From the NCBI GenBank assembly GCA_047967505.1, contig CM106541.1: DNA of 64,000 nucleotides, one strand, 5' to 3'. The position numbers and the translations under genes were made by a program. The DNA comes from Dipteris shenzhenensis (taxonomy: Eukaryota > Polypodiophyta > Polypodiopsida > Gleicheniales). Below the pieces are notes generated by a model. The model ran no database searches, had not been told where the DNA came from, and was given only the letters and a program-made list of their open reading frames with translations. Shown piece after piece: positions 34,460 through 45,143 of this stretch (position 1 is its first letter; every line of letters begins with the position of its first letter).

Positions 34460-35583
34460 CAATCCCAAAGGTGTTTCTTTCATCTTTTGCACTCGTTCTT
34501 TTGCCTTCTCTTGTTCCTTCTCTATGGCTTGTCGTACTTGATGCATATAGATCTTTCCACGCCTTTTTTGGACTCAGCTAGCTTACAAAGTGACTCTTCG
34601 AATTTATGTCACTCCAAGTCCAATACATTTCGCTCCAAGTCTAATGCTTTGGCTTTATCATAAAGATCCTGGTTCTCCCTTTGAAGATCCTGCATAGAGT
34701 TATGCATTGCAACAATGGTGCTATTTCCTAAATGTGCTAGCATCTCTGCTTGGGCTCTATGAATCTCACTTGCTTGCATAGCCATTGACTGAGCATTGTT
34801 TAACCGATTGCAATAACCAAGCAACCCAGCATGTCCATTCCCAACAAACTGACCTAGCTCATGCATTGTATGGAAAGGAGGGCTCTTTTGGCTGGCAGGA
34901 TCTAAAGGATACAAGGATTCTTCTACCCAAAGGTCAAGATGCTTCTTTCCTTGCGAACGAAGACTGTGGATTTTGGAAGCTCCCCTCAATCATAGACTAC
35001 ATGTGCTTGCATATTCAGCCTCCAACTCTAAGTGAACCTGGTACTTGTTGGAGACATCCTTGAATGGTGCCATGACTAAAGGAGTGTAAGGAAGGAGAAG
35101 GTGTGGAGATGCAGGCTTGAAGGAGCAGCATGCAAGAAGAGGGAGGGCAAGGAGGAGGAGGGATGGGGGAGGGAGGACTAGTCGTTGGAGAGGAGGAAAG
35201 GGGGGCAAACCAGCAGTTGTGGAGGGTGAGGAGGAGTAGGCGTGGAGGAGGAAGGAGGGAGGAGGGAGGAAGGAGGAGCATGAGGGAGGGGGGAGGAGGA
35301 ACAGCAGTGGAGGAGGAGGGAGGGGGAGGGCAAGAGGAGCAGGCATCAGGGAGGGAGGGAGGGGGAGGGTAGAAGGAGCAGGCGTGGAGGAGGGAGGGAG
35401 GGAGTGGGAGGAGGAGGAAGGGGGAGGAGGGAGTGAGGAGGGGTAGGGGAGGAGAGGGGAGGGGGAGGAGGGAGGGAGGGAGGGGGAGGAGGAGGGAGGG
35501 GGAGGAGGGAGTGAGGAGGGGGAGTAAGGGAGGGGAAGGGAGGAGGAGGAGGGAGGGAGGGAGGAGAGAGATTCAAATTTCAA
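34460..35583 (-). pseudogene. Unknown protein of the inverted-repeat element, minus-strand ORF group 3
   Basis: The minus frame is open from 35,583 to 34,607 apart from a single stop near 34,988. It begins in a long Pro/Ser/Leu low-complexity segment encoded by the polypurine tract. APFKDVSNKYQVHLELEAEY and LGQFVGNGHAGLLGYCNRL follow, then a helical, coiled-coil-like stretch (MQASEIHRAQAEMLAHLG; MQDLQRENQDLYDKAKALDL). Past a stop near 34,607 a basic region (LAESKKGVERSICIKYDKP) continues to about 34,460. It points inward from the right repeat, convergent with the plus-strand groups. I recognise no family. The N-terminal low-complexity part may not be real coding sequence. Confidence 0.4.
35075..35575. 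repeat. 500-bp polypurine (GGGAGG-rich) tract
   Basis: The plus strand is almost exclusively G and A from about 35,230 to 35,572 and mainly purine from 35,085. It is built from ggagg, gggagg and ggagggaggg words. The minus strand would be a pyrimidine tract. Such tracts can form triplex or G-quadruplex structures and are slippage-prone. It lies about 200 bp inside the right terminal repeat. Confidence 0.92.
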
Positions 35584-35772
35584 ATTTTTGATTTTTGAAT
35601 TTTTGAATTTTGAAATTTTTGTTTCCCACCTAGGAGTAAGAGTTGTGTAAGAGATGTAAGAGGTGGGGTCACTTGTGGGCTTAACCCACCTAGGTGAGGG
35701 GGGGTTAGGACTTTTTGGGACCTACCTTGGCCCTTTCATTAGGACTAATCCATTTCTTAATCCATTCCTTAT

Positions 35773-35801
35773 GAGGCCCTTTTGAGACCCCAATTCTCCC
35801 C
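35773..35801 (-). repeat. Right terminal inverted repeat (29 bp)
   Basis: Reverse complement of 29,813-29,841 with no mismatch by eye. Followed by TAACGGAGC, which is coding sequence of the interrupted ORF. Confidence 0.92.
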
Positions 35802-37739
35802 TAACGGAGCACTTTGTATCTCATCTTGTTCTTGAAAAGAATATTCTTTTGCAAAATCTATGACAAATACAATAGTGTCACGAGGAAAATTGGTAGGGCA
35901 CATCCTGAACTGCTTATCCTTCCACTTGGCTGTGAAATTGTGAAGCACATATTTTGGGATGGATAGAACCACGTAACCTACAAGCTCCCTTGGCTGGGTG
36001 CTCTTATATGACAGTAGCCATCTCTTTTTATTGGATCCTTCAACATTGACATTTTCAAATCTTTTCCATTTCAGGGCAACGTGGTTGTCTTCCCTCATTT
36101 CATTTAGACAGACATTAAATGTCTTCTTCTTTAGCTTCAAACTGCAATGCTTGTGTATGCTGCTTGTGTATGCTGCAAATGCATTCAATCCTGTGCCACT
36201 CATGGTCTCCCTTTGGACAAACCACTTGCTCCCACAGAGACCTCAGGCCCTACCCTCCCTTACAACACATGATGAGGATCCAGGTGGCCTACAAACTGTG
36301 CATTCATTAGGTAGGCATGGGCATCGATCCACATGGAGCAATGCTCCAACACGACCAGATCTCAAGTCATTCATAGCTTGCCGGTGGGCCAGGTCAAAGT
36401 CTATGTGTATTTTGAAACAACAAACATTCTTGTCTTTGAGTTTCCTAATGTACCAGGGCTTACAAAGCTCAAAGCTCCTCTACCCAATTGAAATGTCCAA
36501 ATTCTGATCCAAAAACTTGAGATACAACTCCGTCTGCTGACCCAACATGTTGGAACAACAGAACAATGAGCCCCCTTTTTGCTACTACTAAAAGAATACA
36601 AAACACAGTCTAATTAGAGTATATAATGAAGCAAAACAATTTTCAACCACCGCGCTTGGTTTAGGACAGTCACAATTTCAATCACCAAGCTAGTTTAGGA
36701 CACGTTTAGGACAGTCACAATTTCAACCACCGGGATGGTTTAGCCTGATGGTCTCAACTTCACATATTAGACAATAACCAATATATTTCTTTTTATTTTT
36801 GAATTTCACCATTATAAAATAGCAATATATTACTTTTCATTTTTAAATTCCACAATTTAACAGTGGTATATGACCCGAATAGTAGGAAATTAAATTTAAT
36901 GAATTTAAGTACTAAGAAACACAATAATTTCAACTACTAGGTTGGTCAATAACTAATGTCTATTCAACCACGTTGGTTCAAGATAATCACATAACTGGTG
37001 ATTGTGCTGAAGCAGCCACGGTTGCATGATGTTCCAACCATCGGGCTGGTTTAGTAAAATAACAATATATTACAAAATATATTGCTATTTATTTCGGCTC
37101 AACCATGCCACCGGGTTAGACAATAACTAATGTCTATTCAACCATGCTCGTTCAAGACAATCACATCACTGGCGATTGAGTTGAACCAGCCTACGGTTCC
37201 ATGATGTTCCAACCACCAGATTGGTTTAGGACAATCACATTTAGTCCAAGCCTAGTTTAAGAAAAGAAACAAGTAAACTATCCCAAAGCTCAATCATAAA
37301 CAACCACCGGACTGGTTTAGGCACCACTGACCTATGTTGTATCTAGCATGTGTATGATGTGCTCCTCAAACACCTTTCATCCCCTCTGCTTCTTACAGAT
37401 GTCCTTTTTATTTGGAGAAACTCTCGTATTTTTGTGCCAAAATGTCGTCACTATAGCAATGACTTTCGCACTTAGGCTATCTCTCCTTTTCTTGCATTTT
37501 GTTGAAGCCCACAGACTTCTCAGATCAGGATGATCGTGCATTGCTTCTAGAGCCATGTTGGTCCTTCTGATTGACAACATCTTCGACATTGTGTGCCCAA
37601 GCCCTTTCTCCTTTGTTTCAGGGGACATCAACATAGCTAATGTCACCCTCTTTGCAGCTAGTTGATCTAAGCTGTGCACCCCTTTCACTTTATGTAGGCC
37701 ATTTCTCAGGTTAAAGAGCATCACCTCTTGGGTGTGCAT
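35802..37739 (-). pseudogene. N-terminal part of the split mobile-element ORF
   Basis: Read on minus: from 37,739, LAAKRVTLAMLMSPETKE; WASTKCKKRRDSLSAKV; FWHKNTRVSPNKKDICKK; EEHIIHMLDTT (37,345). A GT near 37,337 and a cag acceptor at 36,534 then bracket an 800-bp repeat-rich segment that could be an intron. Reading resumes ELYLKFLDQNLDI (36,530), then CCFKIHIDFDLAHRQAMND, SGRVGALLHVDRCPCLP, FVQRETMSGTGLNAFAAYT (36,215), WLLSYKSTQPRELVGYVV and FAKEYSFQEQDEIQSAP. There it stops at the inserted element and continues at 29,812. The motif TRVSPNKKD and a conserved histidine/cysteine segment place it with the SDGxxxQFK family of mobile-element proteins (my recollection; no accession recalled). Stops near 37,390 and 36,480 and frameshifts make it inactive. 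A more N-terminal exon may lie at 37,840-38,384. Confidence 0.6.
36600..37330. repeat. Diverged about 170-bp repeats with aaccaccgg...tggttta dyads
   Basis: Copies around 36,945-37,045 and 37,118-37,235 share acaataactaatgtctattc, caa.acaatcacat, actgg.gattg and catgatgttccaacca. Short words caaccaccg(n)2-6tggtttagg recur at about 36,645, 36,690, 36,736, 37,030, 37,208 and 37,300. The segment sits between two exon-like parts of the split ORF and may be an intron filled by repeats, or a further insertion. Confidence 0.65.
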
Positions 37740-37839
37740 CTCCCAAAGTGTTGGTAGGGTTGTTACTCTATGAACTTTAGGGTGCAGGCTAAAGCTTGTG
37801 AAGACTCAAGACTGGTAATCACATGAATGTCCTGATGTT

Positions 37840-38384
37840 GCTACCTTGAATGCTCCCACCAATCGTGATACCTCAACTCATGTTCTTCACTCTGATGGCA
37901 ATGATCGAATACATGCATCTGCAACCGCTTCTTGCTGCTACTCTACAAGGAGTCTTCTTTGTTGTCATTGTTTCTCCCTTCACAGATGTTGTAAAAGTGT
38001 CTTCCGTTGCCGATTCAATACTGTGCCAACACTTTCCTCAACCCGCACTCTATTCCTTGTGCCTTGACCTGGCTTTTCGGCTTTCTTGTCTCGTAGCCTC
38101 TGTCGGCTTCTCTTGCAAGCCATGACGAGCTGCATGTTGCCATTGATGCCATGGCCACGATCAATCTGGAATACACCTAGAGAAGCTAGCTGGTGAGGCA
38201 AGCAAAGAATAGAAGGCAACTTACCTGAAAGAAGACAATGGCAAATCAAAGTCTGTGCAAGGTCACGTCGAGGTGCGTGTGGGTTACAGGGCATTTGCAA
38301 GGCGGGGGCACGTTGCAGGTACTTAAATCTTCCAAGATTTGATGGGCAAGAGGTGTGAAAATTTGAAATTGATAGAAATAGCAA
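37840..38384 (-). other. Possible upstream exon of the split ORF
   Basis: Minus ORF 37,980-38,384 ends in a basic stretch (ACKRSRQRLRDKKAEKPG). After two stops, the reading LQMHVFDHCHQSEEHELRYH meets AAG-GTAGCA near 37,840, a plausible 5' splice site. Evidence is thin and the fragment may be unrelated. Confidence 0.25.
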
Positions 38385-40468
38385 AATTTTAACCGTTAGT
38401 TTTTTTCCCTTCGATGATACACGTGAGCAGAATTGGATATCCCAAACAAGTGTAATGTGGCCTAAAATGCTTCAAAACACAAATAGGCCAAAGGGCAAGC
38501 TATCGGGTTTGATGTTGTGTATTATTAAATGCAATGATCTTTGGCATGCTTATGAGCCATATAGCAAGCAAGTGCATGGAAAAAGAAACAATTCAAAATT
38601 GTAAATAGTGTTGGATTTATTAAAATATTTTTGCAAAGCATAAATTACACTTTTCCAACTTCTTCCATTTTCGAGTGAATCTACATATCAATACCAACAA
38701 CTATCAATGTTTTAAGACCACCATGCACTAGTCCCAATAGTTTGGATTCCAAATTTTCAATCTGTTTTAATTTTCAATGAAGCACGGAGCTAATATGAGG
38801 GAGTATGTTAAAAGGGTTGACGTGGAACATGCTATAGGAGGAGCATGTGAAATTATGGCCACAGATATTTGAAGCTACGGAGTTTAATTGGTTTGGTACA
38901 CTGCCTTAATTCCAAGAGGGATAGGAATGAAGTGGAATATGATGCTATGGATAACACCCATGGATATTTGAAGCTATGGAGAGGAATATGAGGCCATGGA
39001 CCTCTCTCCATTGGTATTTTGTATTTAAAGATTTATCCACGTACTATAGAGTGTGTGCATTGAATGTGATGGCCACTAACTAGCTTTAGTGCAAGTTTCA
39101 ATACACACATAGGTATGTATTCCCTCTCTCTTCTAGCTTGGATGACTGTCAAACACCCTACAACTCAAGAAGCTTGGGAATGTTTACACTACTTGAAGGG
39201 AGTGCGAATAATAAGAGGCACTAATAGAAAAGGGTGCTTTGAGGAGAAGTAAGTGCCATTGGAGATCCTGAGCACCCCTTCATGACAGGGCCTTGGGCCA
39301 AGCATAGCGAGACCTAGGTAAGCTTGGGTTTTGCCTTGCTATCTTTGCTCATTGTGGAGAGAGTTGGCTAAGAATTGACTGCAAAGAGAGTGGTAAACAT
39401 ATCTCATGTTCAGTGGAACGATATTATGGAGTTTTCTTTGCATATTCTCACTCAGCTTCACTGAGAGAATATGCCCGAAATCTGTGCTACTCTGTTGGTG
39501 AAACCTTAAGACACATTAAGTGTGTTCTATTATGTAGCCCATCATGGGTTGTGATGCCTTCGTCGTATTCTGTCTCCACTTGTTGCTTGGCTAACAAACT
39601 ATTTTTCGTTGCACCATACTTCGACCTGCCATGGTGAAGACCACATGATTTCTACGTGGTAACTGAGTCTGTATTGTAAAGGAGTCTGTGGAGCTAAACA
39701 AAGGAGAGATCGAGCAAAGAAAGGATCTTTTCTTGTTTCCTAAAATGGGAACCATTGCCCCTCGATAGACTGGGAGGCAAGCAACATATAAGCGAGATTT
39801 GCAGCTATGCCGTCTACCTTCTACTTTCCTTGTTATATGTTTTCTTAGCTGTGCCGTCTACCTTCTACTTTCCTTTGTTAGTGTGCAGTAATAAGCACCT
39901 GGCCTGGTTGGCATACGCATTGCCATTACTACACTTGGAAACACTATGAACACTCGAGCTTATACATGCAGCTTTCCCTTAGTAAGATGGAGATTTCGTT
40001 AACTTTGTATACTATGGTCTAGAGGTCCTTGGCTCCATTGACTTCCATGTACTAAGTGGCATCTGGCGTTTGCTTATGCTAGAGGAAAATGATCGTCGTG
40101 AGCTTGGCCAAGGGTAGCCTCTACTAATCAAGATAGAGTCTTTTGTATTGAATCTACAGTGTGATGATGTAGAGTGAGTGCTTGGAATGTTTATACAAGA
40201 GCTACCTCGCTCTACTCGGGATAGAAACTATGAGAACCCCACTGGACCTCCGTGCTATGCAACGATAACATGCGACTAAGCGTGGAGGCCAATGCGTGCC
40301 TTCTTTGATCAAACCTAAAGCTTTGAACCAACTTTGTCACTACCGAGCTCACCCTTGTACAACCCACGACCTCATCGAACATTCTGTTATAGTCCAATAG
40401 TAAGCACCTACCAAGGAGCATGCTCTTAGCTTGCAATACAATGATGTATGCAATTGCCCTACTATGCA
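38385..40468. other. Non-coding flank of the LTR nest
   Basis: No credible gene. There is a short tandem duplication, tgccgtctaccttctacttt, at about 39,809 and 39,854, and a looser one, gatatttgaagctatgg, at 38,865 and 38,963. This is the pre-insertion DNA into which the outer LTR element inserted. Confidence 0.6.
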
Positions 40469-40473
40469 TTACT

Positions 40474-40819
40474 TGAGAAAGAATGTAAGATCGTGCTAAA
40501 CCTAGTACACACAAGATCAGTAGAAGAACTAAGGAGGCTCAAAGCACACTAAATAAGACATGAGAGGGAGATAGCAAGTCTATAGCTCTTGCAATGTATA
40601 TGTGTACTCAACAATACATGATAGGCTTCTTATATAGAGAGAGCCTTTAGAATAGTCAAACCATGTGGGATCCTCTCATCCACATCTCTTCTTGTGGATA
40701 TCCTCAATCCACATCTCCACATCATGTAGTCCACATCTTAGGGTGGCTACTTTAATACATTCCTTATCACATACCTTAGCCCTTTAATCTATGTGCTCAT
40801 GGCACCATATCTCTCAACA
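40474..40819 (-). repeat. 3' LTR of the outer element
   Basis: 346 bp, tgagaaag...ctcaaca. It differs from the split 5' LTR at about five positions by eye. Confidence 0.95.
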
Positions 40820-41005
40820 CCTCCCCTTGGTGCCATGATCCTTTGGCTACTGCAAGGTGGTCAGATGTGAGTTACATTCCATCACCTCCCCTTAGTGCAT
40901 GCATTGCTACTTAAGGTGGTAAAGTGTGGCTTTTACATGTCAATACCTCCCCTGGGTGCTTTCATAGCTACTCTCAGGTGGTCAGGCTTGATTTACAAAA
41001 CATAG
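40820..41005. repeat. Three tandem copies of the polypurine-tract region
   Basis: The words acctccccttggtgc, acctccccttagtgc and acctcccctgggtgc occur near 40,820, 40,884 and 40,948. Each is followed by a gctact...aggtggt block, with a period of about 64 bp. On the element's sense strand each word is an A/G-rich tract like that used to prime plus-strand synthesis, and only the first copy abuts the LTR. Confidence 0.85.
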
Positions 41006-42857
41006 GCAAGGTTGGCAAGGTTTTTGTTTGTCGATGGCATTCACTTCTTCTCTTGACGTAGCTTGATGCATGATGCTTTGTTCTTCCATGTGCCTTAATG
41101 CTTTATGTGTGGATGCCATGCTTTGTGCTATGGTCATCTCATGCACTTGTGCTTTTGGCATGCTTATGATAGCGATGTGTGCATTCATGCTTTGATTTGT
41201 CATTTGTTGCAAAGGTCTTACCAATTGATTTGTTTCAATATTGGTAGTGTCTAATTGCATACAATGATTCTAACTTGATAGGCACATAGAGCTCGAAAAG
41301 ACGATCACTTTTCCCTTTTGGAGCATGTCCAAATTCTTCCTGGATTGGAAGTTACAGCTTATCGAAGATTTTGTGAAGAAGAGGGCCTTTGATGGTGTGG
41401 TGCAGGGATTCACATGGAGAATTCCATACTGTGCTTAGCAAGGGTTACTATGCTTAGGTGGCATTATGATGTGGCATTAACCTAACCTTAAGCCTTAACC
41501 ATGGTATAGTGGATTGACCTGTTGGCTTGACCAACCCTATCTACTTGCTGAGACCATACCAAACTAACCTAGGGTTACTTTGAACTAACCCAGGTCAAAA
41601 GTTATCTGCCATGTGTCATTTTTGGTGACTGCCACGTGGCCCTTTTTTTTTAAATAAATAAAGATCTTAGATGTTAGAAGAATATGATGCAGAAGCCCAT
41701 CGTTGTTGGAGAGGGTCATGGCTGGAGGCTCTGAGTCTTTTTGTAGGAGTGTTTTGTGAAGCTCGGACCTTTCATCCACTCGTCAATGCCTTTCCAACTT
41801 ATGTGCCCAAGAGAAATCCCTTCGCTAGTCCGTTTCAGCAAAAGGGAGCTGTAGAAGCAGGCAGTCGAAGGTCCCGTCGCTACTGCTGTCAGTCCACCTC
41901 GCTGGCTGTTGAAGCAGATCGAGGCTCCATTGCTGGGAGCCGTGGAGGGATGGAAAAACGGGACTTCGGTTGCTGCTTATGAGCTTGTGTCTACGGAGTC
42001 ACCAGGTTGTTGGAGCGTTGAAGTGCACCATCGACAGATCACTGATGGACTGGTGCTTGTAGGAGACTGGAAGCCATTGCTATGAATCTTTTCTTGGCAC
42101 TGTGTCATTGAAGAGGCAGGTCATTTGTGCGAGCCTGGGCTATCTGCAGTGGCTGGAGTGCTAAAGTGGAGCATCGCAATTCCTGTGCTGGAGCGCAGTT
42201 CGCTGCTGTTTGGAGGCACCGAAAATGCAGCCCTATTACCACCTTCTCCAATTGGCCACCACTGTGTGAGTTCGTGCTGAGAGTGGAAATCCGCATACTC
42301 ACTACACTTCTCTACGACAATGGACTCCTGCCCAATTTCTCGAGGCTCATCTGCATCATATGCCTCACACAGGACCTGTAGAGGCCTGAAACTAATGCAT
42401 CCAAAACTCTATTAAGCCTCTTTCTATGAGCTGTTCAATAATCGCAGCTGCTTGATATCACTGGCAATGGTGGAGGGCTTGCTGTGAGGTCTTGTAGTCT
42501 GAGTTACCTTTGTATTGAGCTGAAGTTGTAGAGACTGCTCGTTCAGTTGAGGCTTTGAACTGTGGGAGGATTGCTCACTGGGCCGAGCATAGACTAAGAT
42601 AGAGAGATATAGTCTCTCTAAAACATTCCTCACACTCTCGTTAATCTCTTTCTCCAAGATCTCTTAAGAAGAAGTGCAATGAACGGAATTCTCTCAAGAA
42701 GATGGATTTCTCTCGCTCTTTCTCTCAATGAATCCTCACAAGAACTTTCGAGATCTAAAACTAATCTTACATTTTGAAACTAATCTAGGAATGGGAGCAA
42801 TCCTAGTGAACTACTAAAGAGCCAAACTAGGAGAGCTAAACCTATGCTCTGATACCA
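40820..42857 (-). other. Internal region of the outer LTR element
   Basis: About 2.0 kb with no gag or pol similarity. Minus ORF 40,982-41,260 is Met/Gln/Thr-rich and unrecognised. ORFs on plus around 41,671-41,982 and 42,127-42,381 have no motif and oppose the element's direction. It fits a large-retrotransposon-derivative or TRIM-like body. Confidence 0.6.
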
Positions 42858-43151
42858 TCAGAAAGAATGTAAGATCGTGCTAAACCTAGTACACACAAGA
42901 TCAGCAGAAGAACTAAGGAGGCTCAAAGCACACTAAATAAGACATGAGAGGGAGATAGCAAGTCTATAGCTCTTGCAATGTGTATGTGTACTCAACAATA
43001 CATGATAGGCTTCTTATATAGAGAGAGCCTTTAGAATAGTCAAACCATGTGGGATCCTCTCATCCACATCTCTCCTTGTGGATATCCTCAATCCACATCT
43101 CCACATAATGTAGTCCACATCTTAGGGTGGCTACTTTAATACATTCCTTAT
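42858..43151 (-). repeat. 5' LTR of the outer element, first segment
   Basis: 294 bp matching 40,474-40,767, ending at the duplicated cttat where the Copia element inserted. The remaining 52 bp are at 51,262-51,313. The primer-binding site lies just to its left. Confidence 0.95.
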
Positions 43152-43328
43152 TGAGAGTGCTCTCAATGAAAGCAAGAACGGAAGAAGGAGAGAGAGAAAC
43201 AGAGACAAAGAGCCACACAAGTTTTGGTGGGTGCAGAACCACCCTAATCTTCTTTTTCATTCATTTATATATGTGTTTGAGTATTGTACATAACCGGGGT
43301 TAAGGCACAGTGACCTTTAACCCCCACA
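43152..43328 (-). repeat. Copia 3' LTR (177 bp)
   Basis: TG...CA ends. It matches 51,080-51,256 with about five substitutions by eye. Confidence 0.96.
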
Positions 43329-44478
43329 ACCTCCCACTTAAAGGACAATGTGCCTTTAAGAGAGAACAACTAGTGAACATACTATCCAATGCCCATCAAT
43401 ACACGACAATACTCAAACTGTTGACTAGGTAGACTCTTCGTCAGCATATCTGCAGGGTTATCATCAGTATGAACCTTGACAAGCTCTATGCGCTTGTCCT
43501 CAAGTACCTCCCTGATGAAATGGTACTTGACCTCAATGTGTTTGGTCTTTGCATGAAAGACCGGATTCCGTGCTAGCTGAATAGCACTCATGGAATCACC
43601 ATGCAATGTCAGTACACCTGTATGAATCCCCAAATCTCCCACTAGCCGATCAAGCCATATAGCCTCCTTGCAACCCTCTGTGGCTGCAACATACTCAGCC
43701 TCTGTGGTAGACAAAGCAACGCACTTCTGTGCGCGAGACATCCACGACACTGCACCACCTGCAAAGGTGAACACATAACCAGAAGTGGATCTCCTACTAT
43801 CCTACATAGTCTGAATCTGTGTACCCAAGTACACGCATGTCTCCTTTACCAAAGCAAATGCACATCTCCTTGGTACCCTTCATGTACCTCATGATGCACT
43901 TAACTGCCTCCCAATGCCTCTTTCCTGGATTAGCCATATACTGGCTAACAACTCCCACTGCAAATGCAATGTTTGGTCTAGTAGCTATCATAGCATACAT
44001 AAGACTCCCAACTGCTGATGCATAAGGAACCTTGGCCATCATGGCCCTCTCCTCATCTGATTTGGGACTATCTGTATGACTCAGTTTCACATATGGAGGC
44101 AATGGAGTACTCACTGCCTTCCCCCCCTCCATATTGAAACGCTGCAATACTTTTGTAACATACTCTTTTTGTGAAAGCCAAAGGAGTTTCCTACTCCGAT
44201 CACGCGTGATGCGCATACCAAGAATATGACCTGCAAATCCCAAATCCTTCATATCAAAGGCCTCATGCAACTTGGCCTTTAATGCATCTAGCTCATAAGT
44301 ATTCTTGCTAGCCAATAGCATATCATCCACATATAGTGCCAAGATTATCAGGCTATTATCCTTAGCCCTTTTAGTGTAGAGGCAGTGATCAATTTCACTC
44401 CTTCTAAAACCCTGCGACCGAATGAAAGCATTAAACTTTTGATACCATTCTCTAGGCGCTTGCTTAAGACCATAGAGA

Positions 44479-44767
44479 TGTTGGAATACTGAAAAGAAAG
44501 AGTAGAGTGGACACAAACTCAGAATACTTGCTTATAGAATGAAGAAGAAAGAGGTCCTTAAGTAGGCACCTCATACAAGGTCACTGACATCACTGATGAC
44601 CTCAAAGCTCCTCAATTATCTCCTCAATCTGCTCCTAGATTCACTCAATCATCCTATGTGGCTTTTCCACCACCTAACTGTGCTTGTGGGCACCTAACTG
44701 TGCCTCTAGCACTCACACATAGAAACATAAGGTGTGCCTGAGGCATACACCTTGAGATATCCCAACA
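44479..44767 (-). repeat. Inner element 3' LTR (289 bp)
   Basis: Matches 46,401-46,689 with about two differences by eye. Confidence 0.96.
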
Positions 44768-45143
44768 AACCCCCCCTCAAGGAGATGCCTCAGGCTATGT
44801 CAAGGATACATCTAGTCTCATAGTTTCTCATGCCATCTCATGGTGGTCAAGGATAAATCTATGGCTAGGTTCTCATGCTAGCAAGGGTTTCCTTGGGTGT
44901 AAGGTAAATAGAAAGGGATACAAACAGACCTTCCAATGGTTATCTCTCCTACATGTACATGCACACAATGTCTGTAGGAGGTACCATGGAACAAACCATA
45001 CACATGGCCTACATCATAAGGTGACCAGAGGTGTTTACAAAACACACAACACACAATAGTTTATTTTCATTCATTTTGGAGGACTATCCAGGCTGAGTAC
45101 CTTGACATAAAAAGAGTGATCTGGAGCATACATAGAGATGAGT

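Larger units (their letters stand above)
29813..35801. mobile_element. 5,989-bp inverted-repeat DNA element with unassigned cargo
   Basis: Perfect 29-bp terminal inverted repeats begin GGGGAGAATTGGGG (29,813-29,841 and 35,773-35,801), each flanked by TA. The element interrupts a decayed minus-strand ORF exactly between EIQSAP... (ending 35,804) and ...DWYNKQITILVH (from 29,808), so it is a genuine insertion. Inside are plus-strand ORF groups at 30,566-31,830 and 32,125-33,639, a minus-strand ORF group at 34,460-35,583, a foldback sequence (33,848-34,114), a CT run, a 45-bp minisatellite and a 500-bp polypurine tract. I see no DDE transposase, helicase or recombinase motif. The TA (or TTA/TAA) flank fits Tc1/mariner- or Harbinger-type target choice but does not decide between them. 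Confidence 0.8.

Noticed and set aside
34990-35583. Pro/Ser-rich 'extensin-like' protein
   Set aside because: The Pro/Ser part comes from a polypurine tract. Only its C-terminal continuation is kept, in ORF group 3.
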